Shown here piece by piece: positions 26,830 through 35,134 of a stretch of 64,000 nt of DNA (the stretch's first letter is position 1; every line of letters starts with the position of its first letter). A program made the translations under genes and the position numbers. The notes beneath the pieces were generated by a model that worked only from the letters and a program-made list of their open reading frames with translations, had not been told where the DNA came from and did no database searches. The stretch comes from Mariniblastus sp. GTDB taxonomy: Bacteria; Planctomycetota; Planctomycetia; Pirellulales; Pirellulaceae. The DNA is taken from contig JAKVBF010000011.1 of assembly GCA_022447555.1 (NCBI GenBank), positions 213,545 through 277,544 on the forward strand, written 5' to 3'.

Positions 26830-27237
26830 ATGGCTTCCCTTTACCAAGCATGCTGGCTGATCGCTGTTCAAATACCCGCGGGGGGCAGCGGTGCTGCTCC
26901 AACACCGGCAAAGGCTGCCGAAGAAGGTGCTGGTGGACTGTTTGGATTGGGCTTTTTTCTTCCAGCGATGCTGGTTGTGATGGTGCTGTATATCATGCTG
27001 ATGCTTCGACCTCAGCAAAAAGAGCAAGCTAAAACCAAAGAAAAGTTGGCGGCGTTAAAGAAGAACGATCGTGTGGTTACCGCCGGGGGAATCGTAGGTA
27101 CGGTGGTGAATACCCAGTCCGACGCCGAGTATTTGACGATTCGGATTGACGAAAACAACAACACCAAAATGCAGATTTTAAAGCAATCCATTGTTCGCGT
27201 GATGAAAGACGACGACCAAAAGAAAAAAGACGATTGA
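26830..27237 (+). CDS. yajC: Preprotein translocase accessory subunit YajC
   Basis: Small inner membrane partner of SecDF. 135 residues from ATG 26830; an in-frame GTG at 26779 is less likely. A short N-terminal hydrophobic stretch and an Ala/Gly-rich linker precede the main membrane helix (about residues 45-65, GFFLPAMLVVMVLYIMLML). The family signature RPQQKEQAKTKEKLAALKKND and VVTAGGIVGTV follows directly. The C-terminus is highly charged (KDDDQKKKDD). It is followed after 79 bases by secDF, the order found in most bacteria. Confidence 0.94.
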   Translation: MASLYQACWLIAVQIPAGGSGAAPTPAKAAEEGAGGLFGLGFFLPAMLVVMVLYIMLMLRPQQKEQAKTKEKLAALKKNDRVVTAGGIVGTVVNTQSDAEYLTIRIDENNNTKMQILKQSIVRVMKDDDQKKKDD

Positions 27238-27316
27238 GTTCCGACCACGGTCAATAATCGCGGAAGTATAAACCTCCGCGAAACGCGAATATCTTTATTA
27301 AACCAGGATTGTTGAG

Positions 27317-30300
27317 ATGTTTGAGATGATTTCAAACAAGTGTCACTTTTTAAGCCAAAGCTTTTGGGTACTCGCTCAAACCGACGCAGCACCGGCGGCA
27401 GGCGTTCAGTGGTACCAAACAGGATTTGCCATGTTTGGGGCACTGATTTTGTTGCTATTTCTTTCTGCTTTTTTGGGACGCGTTTTAGCGGGTTCCTTAA
27501 GAATGCCTGAATACTCTGGAAAATTGTCCGTCATTTTTGGCTGTATCCTGATTAGCGTCTTGCTGATTTCTTCCAAATGGCCACCCAAGTTTGGCATCGA
27601 TCTGCGAGGTGGTATGAACCTGATTGGCGAACTCAACCTAGAAGATCTAGATGGTGGAAAATCCGATTACGGTGTGGCGACGACCACCACGGCCAAAGAT
27701 ATCATTCCCAACCTCGTTCGACGAGTTGATCCGTCGGGTACTCGTGAAATCATGATCCGCCCTCTGGGAACGGACAAAATTGAAGTCACCATCCCGACTG
27801 ATAGCGAGCAAGTTGCTGACGAGATCTGGGAGCGGCTGGCTAAGACTGGTTTGTTGCAATTTAGAATTCTCGTGGACTCCGCTCACTCGAATGATCCAGA
27901 TCAAAGCGAGGTAGTCAAACGGGCCACCGCCATGTCCGCTCAGGGTGACAACATTTCGGTAATCCGCAATGACGATGGGAATGTGATAGGACGCTGGATT
28001 CGACTGGCCCGCGCTGATTCAGACGGCGAGGTCGCCGAAGGCGAAGTTCTAGCCGTCAAATTTGTTCCTCAAGGGACTCAATTCATTCGAGATAGCGCGT
28101 CGGGCAAACTCGTAGAAATGCAGTCCATTCCTGTAGGCAATGACGAAACGGTGGCCGGCATGAGGTTCGCCCAATGGTGGCGAGAAAATCAGCCTGGCTC
28201 CCCTCAGATCCTGATCATGGTCCCTCCCGAGGATATGAACGTCGAGGGCAAGCACTTATCGGGTATCACCACAGGAATCGACGAACGCGGCCGGCCCAGC
28301 GTCAACTTCGATCTGACAGATGACGGAAGTCTAAGAATGGGTGAATTCACCCTGACCCATGAACCCAATACAGAAGGTCGCTATTTCATGGGAATTGTCT
28401 TGGATGGACAACTTCACTCAGCGCCGACGATTGAAGAAGCCATTTACGGTCGTGGCCGAATCACCGGAAGTTTTTCTGAACGTGAAGTCAATGATCTTGT
28501 CATCAACTTGCGGTCCGGAAAACTAGATGTCGCTCTCAACGAAAACCCCATCTCCAAACAGTTCATTGAGTCATCACTGGGACAGGAGTTGAAAGACAAA
28601 GGGATTTATGCGGTTGGGCTTTCGTTTGTTATCGTTCTGGTCTTTATGCTGTTCTATTATCGATTCTCTGGAGTGGTTGCAACATTCGCTCTGTTGATGA
28701 ACTTGTTATTGATCCTCGCTTGTATCATGGCGATCCAACAACCGCTGACACTAACCGGCTTGGCCGGATTAGTACTCACGGTGGGCATGTCGGTGGACGC
28801 CAATGTACTTATTTTTGAGCGGATCCGAGAAGAACTTGATCGAGGTGCCGCATTACGGATGGCCATCCGAAATGGTTTCGACAAGGCGACCGTGACCATT
28901 GTTGACGCCAACGTAACCACCCTGATCACGGCAATTGTCCTCTATGTGATTGGCACCGAGCAAATCAAAGGCTTTGCCGTCACGTTGATACTTGGAATCC
29001 TGATGAGTATGTTCACGGCAATTTATTGCTCACGAGCTATTTTCGCGATTGCCGAACGGAAGCGTTTACTCAAAAAATTGACCATGATGCGAATCTTGGG
29101 CAAAACTGAAATCAACATCCTTGGCGCTCGGCTGATCGCTGCGGCCGTCTCGGTCATCCTGATCGGTATCGGCGTGGCCGCTATGTTCACTTTGGGTCCC
29201 AAGATCCTGAACCATGACCTAAGGGGCGGGCAAACCGTCCGCATGGTCATGAATGAATCTTGGAAAGGGACCACAGAAGACATTCGAAGCAAACTCGCAA
29301 CAGACGATACGAAGGTCAAAGGTGAAGATGTCGATTTCACCGTATCAAAGCTCGTTTACGAGGATGAATTCAAGGATCGTGTCTTCAAAGTTGACGCAAA
29401 TATCCAATCATACGATGGCAAAGGAAAAGCGGATTACGAGCAATTGGATGAAATCCTGAGCCGCGTCTTCGCGGGTGAACTCTCACTCCATCATGTAGAG
29501 GTGATCTCCGTTAACGAGGAAGGCGATCAAACCACTACTGATGACACAGAAAACCAGAGCGGTTCCACAAAGCCCGAAGACAATCCAAAATTAAGTTATG
29601 AACATCCACCATGGTGGAATCACGCTCAAATTAACGCAACCATCTTTCAAAATCTTCAGTCAATCGCTACCGCGACACTACTGAACGCCGGCTTGTTACA
29701 GGACCCTATTCCACCGGCTCAAGCACCCCCCACCACGACACCTGCGGCAGCAGGGGACCTACCAGCGGCCGGTGCAACACAGGAACCCGCGGAGGGCCCC
29801 TCCATCGTGACAACCGTATCCGACCTGCAATTCTCACATTCCATTGCCGGTAAGGCACTCAAGACACTCCTGAGCCAGGCGGCCGAAGACGAAGGATACG
29901 AAATCACCGAGGATCAAATTGCCGTCAAGGCAAAAGACTCTAATCCAGCAGACAACCAGAACAAGGTGATGTCAAAAGATTGGGAAATCACCATCAAATC
30001 TAACAATCGAAAACAGATCGATACCATGTTCCAGAACTGGTCCGGTCAATTCAACACGGCCCCCTACTTCCCAACCATCAGCGCTGTGGGTGGCCAAATT
30101 GCCAGAGACACTCAATTGCAAGCTCTGGCTGCGATCATCGCGAGCCTTATTGGAATCATTGCCTACGTTTGGATTCGCTTCCAAAACGTAGCGTTCGGTC
30201 TCGCAGCCGTTGTGGCACTATTGCACGACGTATTGATCGTACTCGGATTCATCGCCATCAGCCACTATGTCTCGGGAGGCCTAGGAATACTTGGCGTTGA

Positions 30301-30679
30301 AAATTTCAAGATTAGCCTACCGGTCGTTGCCGCCTTACTAACCATCATTGGCTACTCACTGAATGATACAATTGTCGTGTTTGACAGAATTCGCGAGGTC
30401 CGAGGGAAACGCCAAGAAATCACATCAGACATTGTCAACACAAGTATCTGTCAGACACTAAGCAGGACCATCCTCACATCGCTGACAACATTTATCGTTG
30501 TTTTCATCCTGTATTGTTTTGGGGGAGATGCCATTCATGGTTTCGCCTTTGCACTGTTGATTGGAGTCGTCGCGGGAACCTATAGCTCCGTGTTTGTTGC
30601 CTCTCCTGTTCTGCTGTGGCTAATGAATCGTGTTGGCCTGAACCCAGGTTTGCCCGAGACAGAAACCACAGCGAACTAA
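27317..30679 (+). CDS. secDF: Fused protein-export membrane protein SecDF
   Basis: Uses the proton gradient to pull proteins across the inner membrane after SecA/SecYEG translocation. 1120 residues; SecD and SecF are fused in one chain. An extra hydrophobic helix (residues about 36-60) precedes the normal first SecD helix (about 69-85). SecD-type DLRGG starts at Asp95 and SecF-type DLRGG at Asp634. The SecD membrane block (VGLSFVIVLVFMLFYYRFS to AIYCSRAIF) with GMSVDANVLIFERIREE and the SecF block with GYSLNDTIVVFDRIRE carry the essential acidic residues. The SecF extracytoplasmic domain between residues about 639 and 930 is roughly three times the normal size and includes a Pro/Ala/Thr linker near 796-829. 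A strong terminator follows. Confidence 0.96.
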   Translation: MFEMISNKCHFLSQSFWVLAQTDAAPAAGVQWYQTGFAMFGALILLLFLSAFLGRVLAGSLRMPEYSGKLSVIFGCILISVLLISSKWPPKFGIDLRGGMNLIGELNLEDLDGGKSDYGVATTTTAKDIIPNLVRRVDPSGTREIMIRPLGTDKIEVTIPTDSEQVADEIWERLAKTGLLQFRILVDSAHSNDPDQSEVVKRATAMSAQGDNISVIRNDDGNVIGRWIRLARADSDGEVAEGEVLAVKFVPQGTQFIRDSASGKLVEMQSIPVGNDETVAGMRFAQWWRENQPGSPQILIMVPPEDMNVEGKHLSGITTGIDERGRPSVNFDLTDDGSLRMGEFTLTHEPNTEGRYFMGIVLDGQLHSAPTIEEAIYGRGRITGSFSEREVNDLVINLRSGKLDVALNENPISKQFIESSLGQELKDKGIYAVGLSFVIVLVFMLFYYRFSGVVATFALLMNLLLILACIMAIQQPLTLTGLAGLVLTVGMSVDANVLIFERIREELDRGAALRMAIRNGFDKATVTIVDANVTTLITAIVLYVIGTEQIKGFAVTLILGILMSMFTAIYCSRAIFAIAERKRLLKKLTMMRILGKTEINILGARLIAAAVSVILIGIGVAAMFTLGPKILNHDLRGGQTVRMVMNESWKGTTEDIRSKLATDDTKVKGEDVDFTVSKLVYEDEFKDRVFKVDANIQSYDGKGKADYEQLDEILSRVFAGELSLHHVEVISVNEEGDQTTTDDTENQSGSTKPEDNPKLSYEHPPWWNHAQINATIFQNLQSIATATLLNAGLLQDPIPPAQAPPTTTPAAAGDLPAAGATQEPAEGPSIVTTVSDLQFSHSIAGKALKTLLSQAAEDEGYEITEDQIAVKAKDSNPADNQNKVMSKDWEITIKSNNRKQIDTMFQNWSGQFNTAPYFPTISAVGGQIARDTQLQALAAIIASLIGIIAYVWIRFQNVAFGLAAVVALLHDVLIVLGFIAISHYVSGGLGILGVENFKISLPVVAALLTIIGYSLNDTIVVFDRIREVRGKRQEITSDIVNTSICQTLSRTILTSLTTFIVVFILYCFGGDAIHGFAFALLIGVVAGTYSSVFVASPVLLWLMNRVGLNPGLPETETTAN

Positions 30680-30698
30680 GCTTATAAAAAAAAGATCG

Positions 30699-30725
30699 AG
30701 CCGTTGCTTTTGCAACGGCTTTTTT
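30699..30725 (+). terminator. Rho-independent terminator after secDF
   Basis: AGCCGTTGC and GCAACGGCT form a 9-bp stem around TTTT, followed by a run of six Ts. On the minus strand the same hairpin is followed, after five bases, by a run of Ts, so it may also serve the convergent AhpD-like gene. Confidence 0.93.
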
Positions 30726-30774
30726 ACAAGTGTCCAAGCGGCCTCCTGCTGAATCCAATCCCTTTAGGATTGAG

Positions 30775-31356
30775 TTACCTTTTTTCAGGGCCCCACTTTT
30801 TAATATTCTCTTCAGCCTCCACGCCAAGCGAATCTGCAATCCTAGAGATGTAGTTAAAGTAGCCGATGACTTGAACCGCGTCATGCAAGGCCCGATCCGA
30901 AAACCCAAAGGACCGGAGAGAATCAAGATCCTCTGGGACCATTTTGTATTGCTGCGTCGTCAGTTTTGCAGCAAAGGCGCAAAGCTGATGATCCGCAGGT
31001 TGCAAACCAGCCGTTCGCCAATCACTGACCACCTGATGGACCAAAGCGTCGGCCTGCTCAGCTTCCATGTCGTCAACCTCAGCACGGAGGTCGTGGGCAT
31101 GCGCCTGAGTTCAGTAAGGGCAGGCCAGTTCCGCAGACACCACCGTCGCGAGCAATTCCCGTTGGAATCTCGACAAGGGCGATTCACCGTGCATGATCGC
31201 CTTGTAGAGGACCATACTGGCCTCAAGTTGAGCGGGGTTCAGGCTCATGATGTGAACAATGTTCCAGACCCGTCCTGAACGTTTTATCGCCTCATCGAAT
31301 TCGGCCTTTAAGACACCCGTCGCCTTATCTAACGGGACCTGTTCAATCCACGCCAT
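30775..31356 (-). CDS. AhpD-like peroxidase-related protein with in-frame TGA, probable selenoprotein
   Basis: One frame of 194 codons interrupted only by TGA at 31113-31111. ATG 31356 has AAGGGG 5 bases upstream. Read through, the product has 193 residues of the carboxymuconolactone decarboxylase/AhpD fold, closest to the uncharacterised peroxidase-related enzymes: IEQVPLDKATGVLKAEFDEA at the N-terminus, NPAQLEASMVLYKAIMHG, then the redox centre SAELACPY-U-TQAHAHDLR, where Cys79 is the first and residue 82 the second position of CxxC. The TGA stands exactly where the second cysteine of CxxC is expected, and the frame stays typical of the family for another 111 residues. A hairpin resembling a bacterial SECIS lies just downstream. 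It would reduce peroxides or disulfides. The alternative is a nonsense mutation (TGC or TGT to TGA). Convergent with secDF. Confidence 0.78.
31066..31101 (-). promoter_or_regulatory. Candidate bacterial SECIS hairpin
   Basis: In the mRNA of the AhpD-like gene, CGACCUC (31093-31087) pairs with GAGGUUG (31080-31074; one G-U pair) around the loop CGUGCU. An outer CAUG/CAUG stem (31101-31098 and 31069-31066) extends it across a 4x4 internal loop. Exactly 24 bases lie between the UGA and the apical loop, and a G is the second loop base; both agree with the general rules known for SelB-binding hairpins in bacteria. Confidence 0.6.
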
Positions 31357-31573
31357 AACTACCCCTTTTACCAACCGTTCGTTATTAGGACCTTAAATTG
31401 ATATCACTTTTATCGCTAATCTGGAGAATGTGCGCTAGATCTCAACGGCCCATAAGAAACCTCTAAAGACCGGCACCTTGTTATTCCGAGCACTAACTAC
31501 GATACCACCATTAGAAATAATCTTATCAGCTAGCGTTCCATAGGTCGCCGGAAAACCCAAACGGGAATTTGTT

Positions 31574-32533
31574 ATGACAGGCTGGATTGCCAAATTACTC
31601 GTCGGATCGATTCTAATTTCCGGCGGCTTTCTAATCAGTCGCCTATTCCGACTAAGACGTCGTCGGCCCAAAACAACGCCTGCTGCACATCCAGACGTCC
31701 AATCCATCGATACCGCTTCGCGGATTGAACAAAGCGCACCCCATGAATGGCAAGTTGAAAAAAGTAAACTGCTCGGCAAACTGCATATATTTCAGGCACT
31801 CTCGGATGATCTGATGGCCCATCGCGACCAACAGAACGAGAGGCAACGGGAACTGGAAAACGAACTAAATCGAAGTCGTAAAAACCTCGCACAACTGTGT
31901 GATGAACGAGATAAATTAGCAAATGCATTGAAACAACTTGCATCCGAAACGGATCATTACCAGAAGGAAATTGAGCGACATATCGACGAGCGAGATGACG
32001 CATTTGCCCAAGGTTATGAGCTTGTGGAACGCATTCAGGCCGAAATACAACCGCGGCTACAATCTTTAATGAATCAGCGAGATACAGCAAACGAACAACT
32101 CAATCGCGCGCGTCTCGAACTCGAACACGTAAAGACCGAGCAAGTCCAGCGTGATGAAGTGAACCGAGAACCCCAAGCAAATTCAGATTCCTACCCGCGA
32201 ATCATGAAGTCGGAACGTCGAACGTTGGGGCAGGGGAAACCAACATCGACTTCCGAATCGCTTACCTCCGACGATCCATTGCTGGGCGTGGTGTTCAACC
32301 GACCACCCGAATTCACTGACGATCTAAAAAAGATCTCCGGAATTGCTGGTGTACTGGAATCGCGACTGAATGAGATCGGCATCTACACGTACAAACAGAT
32401 TATTGGTTGGAACGAAATCGCTATCGCGGAAATATCGAAGCGCCTCGCTTTCAAAGATCGGATTGAACGTGACCAGTGGCAACCTCAGGCCAGCTCGCTT
32501 TACTTAGACAAATATGGCAGCCGGGCCGCCTAG
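31574..32533 (+). CDS. Membrane-anchored coiled-coil protein with C-terminal helix-hairpin-helix-like domain
   Basis: 319 residues. A single N-terminal membrane helix (IAKLLVGSILISGGFLISRLF, as residues about 5-22) is followed by Arg-rich residues, so the rest is cytoplasmic. Residues about 60-200 form a long coiled coil rich in Glu, Arg, Gln. Residues 245-310 contain LKKISGIAGVLESRLNEIGI, then YTYKQIIGWNEIAIAEI and DRIERDQWQPQA, the Flap-endonuclease-like HhH domain that is often fused to ribosomal L21, NADH dehydrogenase E or other proteins and binds nucleic acid or protein. The combination suggests a membrane-linked scaffold, possibly for DNA. Role unknown. Divergent from the AhpD-like gene. 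Confidence 0.72.
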   Translation: MTGWIAKLLVGSILISGGFLISRLFRLRRRRPKTTPAAHPDVQSIDTASRIEQSAPHEWQVEKSKLLGKLHIFQALSDDLMAHRDQQNERQRELENELNRSRKNLAQLCDERDKLANALKQLASETDHYQKEIERHIDERDDAFAQGYELVERIQAEIQPRLQSLMNQRDTANEQLNRARLELEHVKTEQVQRDEVNREPQANSDSYPRIMKSERRTLGQGKPTSTSESLTSDDPLLGVVFNRPPEFTDDLKKISGIAGVLESRLNEIGIYTYKQIIGWNEIAIAEISKRLAFKDRIERDQWQPQASSLYLDKYGSRAA

Positions 32534-32860
32534 CTAGAAGGCGTGGATGAGCCGCAACATAGCCGCTCAAATCGAGCGCAACCGCTTTAAATCGCGCAGC
32601 CCAAACAACGCTCAAACTCACTGTAGCTTATCCGTGAATCTCTCTCTCGGAATCCACGATTTCAGACACATGCCAGACCGCGGCCTCAAACTTTCACTAA
32701 TCGTTGCCGCCACGACACCCAACCGCTTTCTGTTGGCGAAATTCCATCTGTTTCCATAGTTCAGTCACTGCTTCGGGTAATAATTTTTGGACCAATTCGT
32801 GATTTCCGAATCGAGGCTCATAGCAGCGACAAGGTTTTCTCGTGTGGACTGGAGAATTTT
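32534..32860. other. Intergenic stretch, nothing recognised
   Basis: About 330 bases. A short open frame (32547-32759) has no ribosome site and a random composition. No terminator hairpin with T-run seen. GGAG just before ATG 32861 is the ribosome site of the next gene. Confidence 0.4.
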
Positions 32861-33790
32861 ATGGGCAGTTACAAACAGATCATCATCGGAGTCTTGCTGA
32901 TCGGCACGACCGCAATTTTTGCGTGGTTCCTGCATGAAGGAGGGCTGAATCAAAGCACCTTCAAAGCAGAGTTAGTACAGAACGAAGTGCCTCAGCTAAA
33001 CCCGACCACCGACTTGCAACCAGAAGTAAATCCTCTAACACCTTCGTTGAAAGACAGGATTCTCGGTCGCCGACCTGCAAGCAATCAAGAGACTGACCTC
33101 CTTGAACTAAGTATTATCGACGAGCCCACAAAGCCCAAACAACAAAGGTTGAAGGTCACTTTGCCCCCGCCGCCTCAAGTTGACGCAGCAACGGCGGCGT
33201 CAAGCACCCCGGCACAGCCCCTGGGCATCACAATCGAACCGATTGACGCAATCGAAGTGCCCGATTTCTCCCATCTTGTAACGAGCAACACGGAATCCGA
33301 TTCTGTGCCGTTCATCGCTCAAAAAGACCCACCCCAATTATTAAGAATCCTAGATCCAGCGACCACGGAGCGGTCGTTGAACGAGCCGCCCGTGGAATCC
33401 CGACTTTTTCCTAGCTCGCTCGCGAACGAAATTCCTCTACCTCCCAGTCACGATATCACCCCCATTCGTATTTCCCCGCCGGACAGATCTTTTCCTCCTC
33501 AAGGTAAACGCGTGGTCAGAAGGACAGCGGGTATCCCTTTCGGCTTAACCCAGCAAGCACGCAGTGAACTGGTGGCGGTTCATAAACGAAGTGATCAAGT
33601 GAAACCAGCCACAACCCATTTCCTTGATCATATTGCCAAAGAAGGTGATACGTTGCAGTCGCTATCAGATCAGTATTACGGCCGACCTGATTTCTATTTG
33701 GACATCTACTTGGCCAACCAAGATACGTTACGAAATCCTTCTGCCTTGCCGATCGGAGTCACAATCAAAATTCCGGTTTTCCAAAACTGA
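32861..33790 (+). CDS. Membrane-anchored protein with C-terminal LysM-like domain
   Basis: 309 residues. One N-terminal membrane helix (IIIGVLLIGTTAIFAWFL) anchors an extracytoplasmic chain. The middle (residues about 35-225) is Pro/Ser/Thr-rich and probably disordered. The last 55 residues, HIAKEGDTLQSLSDQYYGRP, DFYLDIYLANQDTL and LPIGVTIKIPVF, follow the LysM pattern (G-D-T-L, short helix, I-x-x-A-N, P-x-G-x-x-I-x-I-P) that binds peptidoglycan or other GlcNAc polymers. A ribosome site GGAG lies 8 bases upstream. It may tie the inner membrane to the cell wall. A 38-base gap separates it from a convergent gene. Confidence 0.75.
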   Translation: MGSYKQIIIGVLLIGTTAIFAWFLHEGGLNQSTFKAELVQNEVPQLNPTTDLQPEVNPLTPSLKDRILGRRPASNQETDLLELSIIDEPTKPKQQRLKVTLPPPPQVDAATAASSTPAQPLGITIEPIDAIEVPDFSHLVTSNTESDSVPFIAQKDPPQLLRILDPATTERSLNEPPVESRLFPSSLANEIPLPPSHDITPIRISPPDRSFPPQGKRVVRRTAGIPFGLTQQARSELVAVHKRSDQVKPATTHFLDHIAKEGDTLQSLSDQYYGRPDFYLDIYLANQDTLRNPSALPIGVTIKIPVFQN

Positions 33791-33828
33791 TCAACCGGTT
33801 GATATCGGCGGCATGAACTGAACTGCTA

Positions 33829-34788
33829 CTAATTCCGTTTTCTAGCCTGCCACCGAAATTCATCCTTGCGATCAGCAACTTTCTTTTCAATAAAAATCCC
33901 GATGTTGCCGAACATCTTATCGCCTTTTTCTTCCATCAAGGCTTTTCCGGAACCGTCGGAGTTGTAGCGTATCCGAAACAATGTCTGTTTCTGCCATTGC
34001 TCTTCGTCAGTTTTGGCATCTTTCACCGTCGGTCGACTACGTTCCAATGTAGAAAATATTTCTTGGCCCTCTCGAGCGCTGGGGGAGTTCTTGGTGCCCC
34101 AAGTCAAAAAGATGGGAAACGGGTCGCCGCCCTTACCACTAATCAAAGGAACTCGAAATGCAGGAGTCATGGAAGAACTTTTGAATTTCTTCTCTGGCGA
34201 GATCATCACGATCGCTTTCACATCTTGCCCTTGCTTGACTCCGGCCAAAGGTTGCCATGTCCAGTCGCGCAAGCTGTACTCAACAGCAAACGGAGCCAAT
34301 TTACCCACCGCTCCAATGGTTAACAAATCAATATTGAGTTCACCTTCGTCATTTTTGGAAATCAAAAAGCGTTTGCACGATTCGATGTCTTCCAAGAGAC
34401 CCACAAAGTCGTTCTTACGAAACCTATCTCGATTGATGAGTTCCTGACGATTTTTGACACTCAAACTATCGCCATGCCCTCTCAAGTCTGGGACTAAAAC
34501 GGCGAACCCTTTCTGACGATGTAGGTAATTTGCCAGCGGAAGAAGATCTTCTCGGCTTCCATCCCAGTCGTGCAATAAAATGATCGGCACAGTCGACTTT
34601 TCAGCTTTGCCAGGGAACCACTCAGCGCGCAATTCAACCTGATCCTTAGTAACCAGAACGACCGTTTCCGGATCTTTTATTTCAACTTTCTTTCTCGAGT
34701 TTTGAGCTTCCGAGTAACCGCCCCACAAACAGACAAAGATCAAAACCAGAGGCGAGGGAAACCGGTGAAATTTGGGTTGCATTTTCAT
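33829..34788 (-). CDS. Secreted alpha/beta-hydrolase-fold protein, probably without the usual serine
   Basis: 319 residues with signal peptide (FPSPLVLIFVCLWGGYSEA, cleavage before QNSRKK). Residues 45-130 show the start of an alpha/beta hydrolase: VPIILLHDWDGSREDLLPLA (with the HDWDG turn near the oxyanion hole) and AVLVPDLRGHGDS. Where the nucleophile elbow G-x-S-x-G is expected, the protein reads LTIGAVGKLAPF, so the Ser is replaced. The C-terminal half diverges. It is therefore probably a non-hydrolase or a variant enzyme; related planctomycete proteins have a similar altered elbow as far as I recall. Substrate or partner unknown. ATG 34788 is chosen; ATG 34782 is possible. Confidence 0.65.
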   Translation of the reverse strand: MKMQPKFHRFPSPLVLIFVCLWGGYSEAQNSRKKVEIKDPETVVLVTKDQVELRAEWFPGKAEKSTVPIILLHDWDGSREDLLPLANYLHRQKGFAVLVPDLRGHGDSLSVKNRQELINRDRFRKNDFVGLLEDIESCKRFLISKNDEGELNIDLLTIGAVGKLAPFAVEYSLRDWTWQPLAGVKQGQDVKAIVMISPEKKFKSSSMTPAFRVPLISGKGGDPFPIFLTWGTKNSPSAREGQEIFSTLERSRPTVKDAKTDEEQWQKQTLFRIRYNSDGSGKALMEEKGDKMFGNIGIFIEKKVADRKDEFRWQARKRN

Positions 34789-35134
34789 TACATCTTTTCA
34801 TTGAGACAAATGACGTTTGTTAAATCGTAGAACAGGGTAAAAAAACCGTCAAATTCAGTTTTGAATAAGGAGTGCATCAAATCGACTGGGAATACGTCGG
34901 CGATTCGATAGAAATCCCACAAAAAAGAAGGGATTGAATGGGAAAAATGTGAAAAAAGAGATTTAGAAAACTAGAACGTGATGATTTGGGTTGCCCTTTG
35001 GCATTTTTCGACCGAAAATACAAATACTGCCTTAAAATTTGGTGAGCGGACAGTCTTCCAATCCGCAAAACTGAGTCGACGACATTTTCGATACAAAGCT
35101 TGGCTCCAAGCTCGGGAAACAGGAACCCACGAAT
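34789..35134. other. Divergent intergenic region, nothing recognised
   Basis: About 350 bases, AT-rich in the middle. A short minus-strand frame (34877-35068) has no ribosome site. No promoter could be assigned with confidence in either direction. Confidence 0.4.

Noticed and set aside
30775..31374. Two separate short genes (31111-31374 and 30775-31068, minus strand)
   Set aside because: They lie in the same frame, separated only by one TGA, and together make one AhpD-like protein. The downstream piece has no ribosome site of its own.
33790..33803. 14-base palindrome between two convergent genes, possible terminator
   Set aside because: It has almost no loop and no T-run on either strand.
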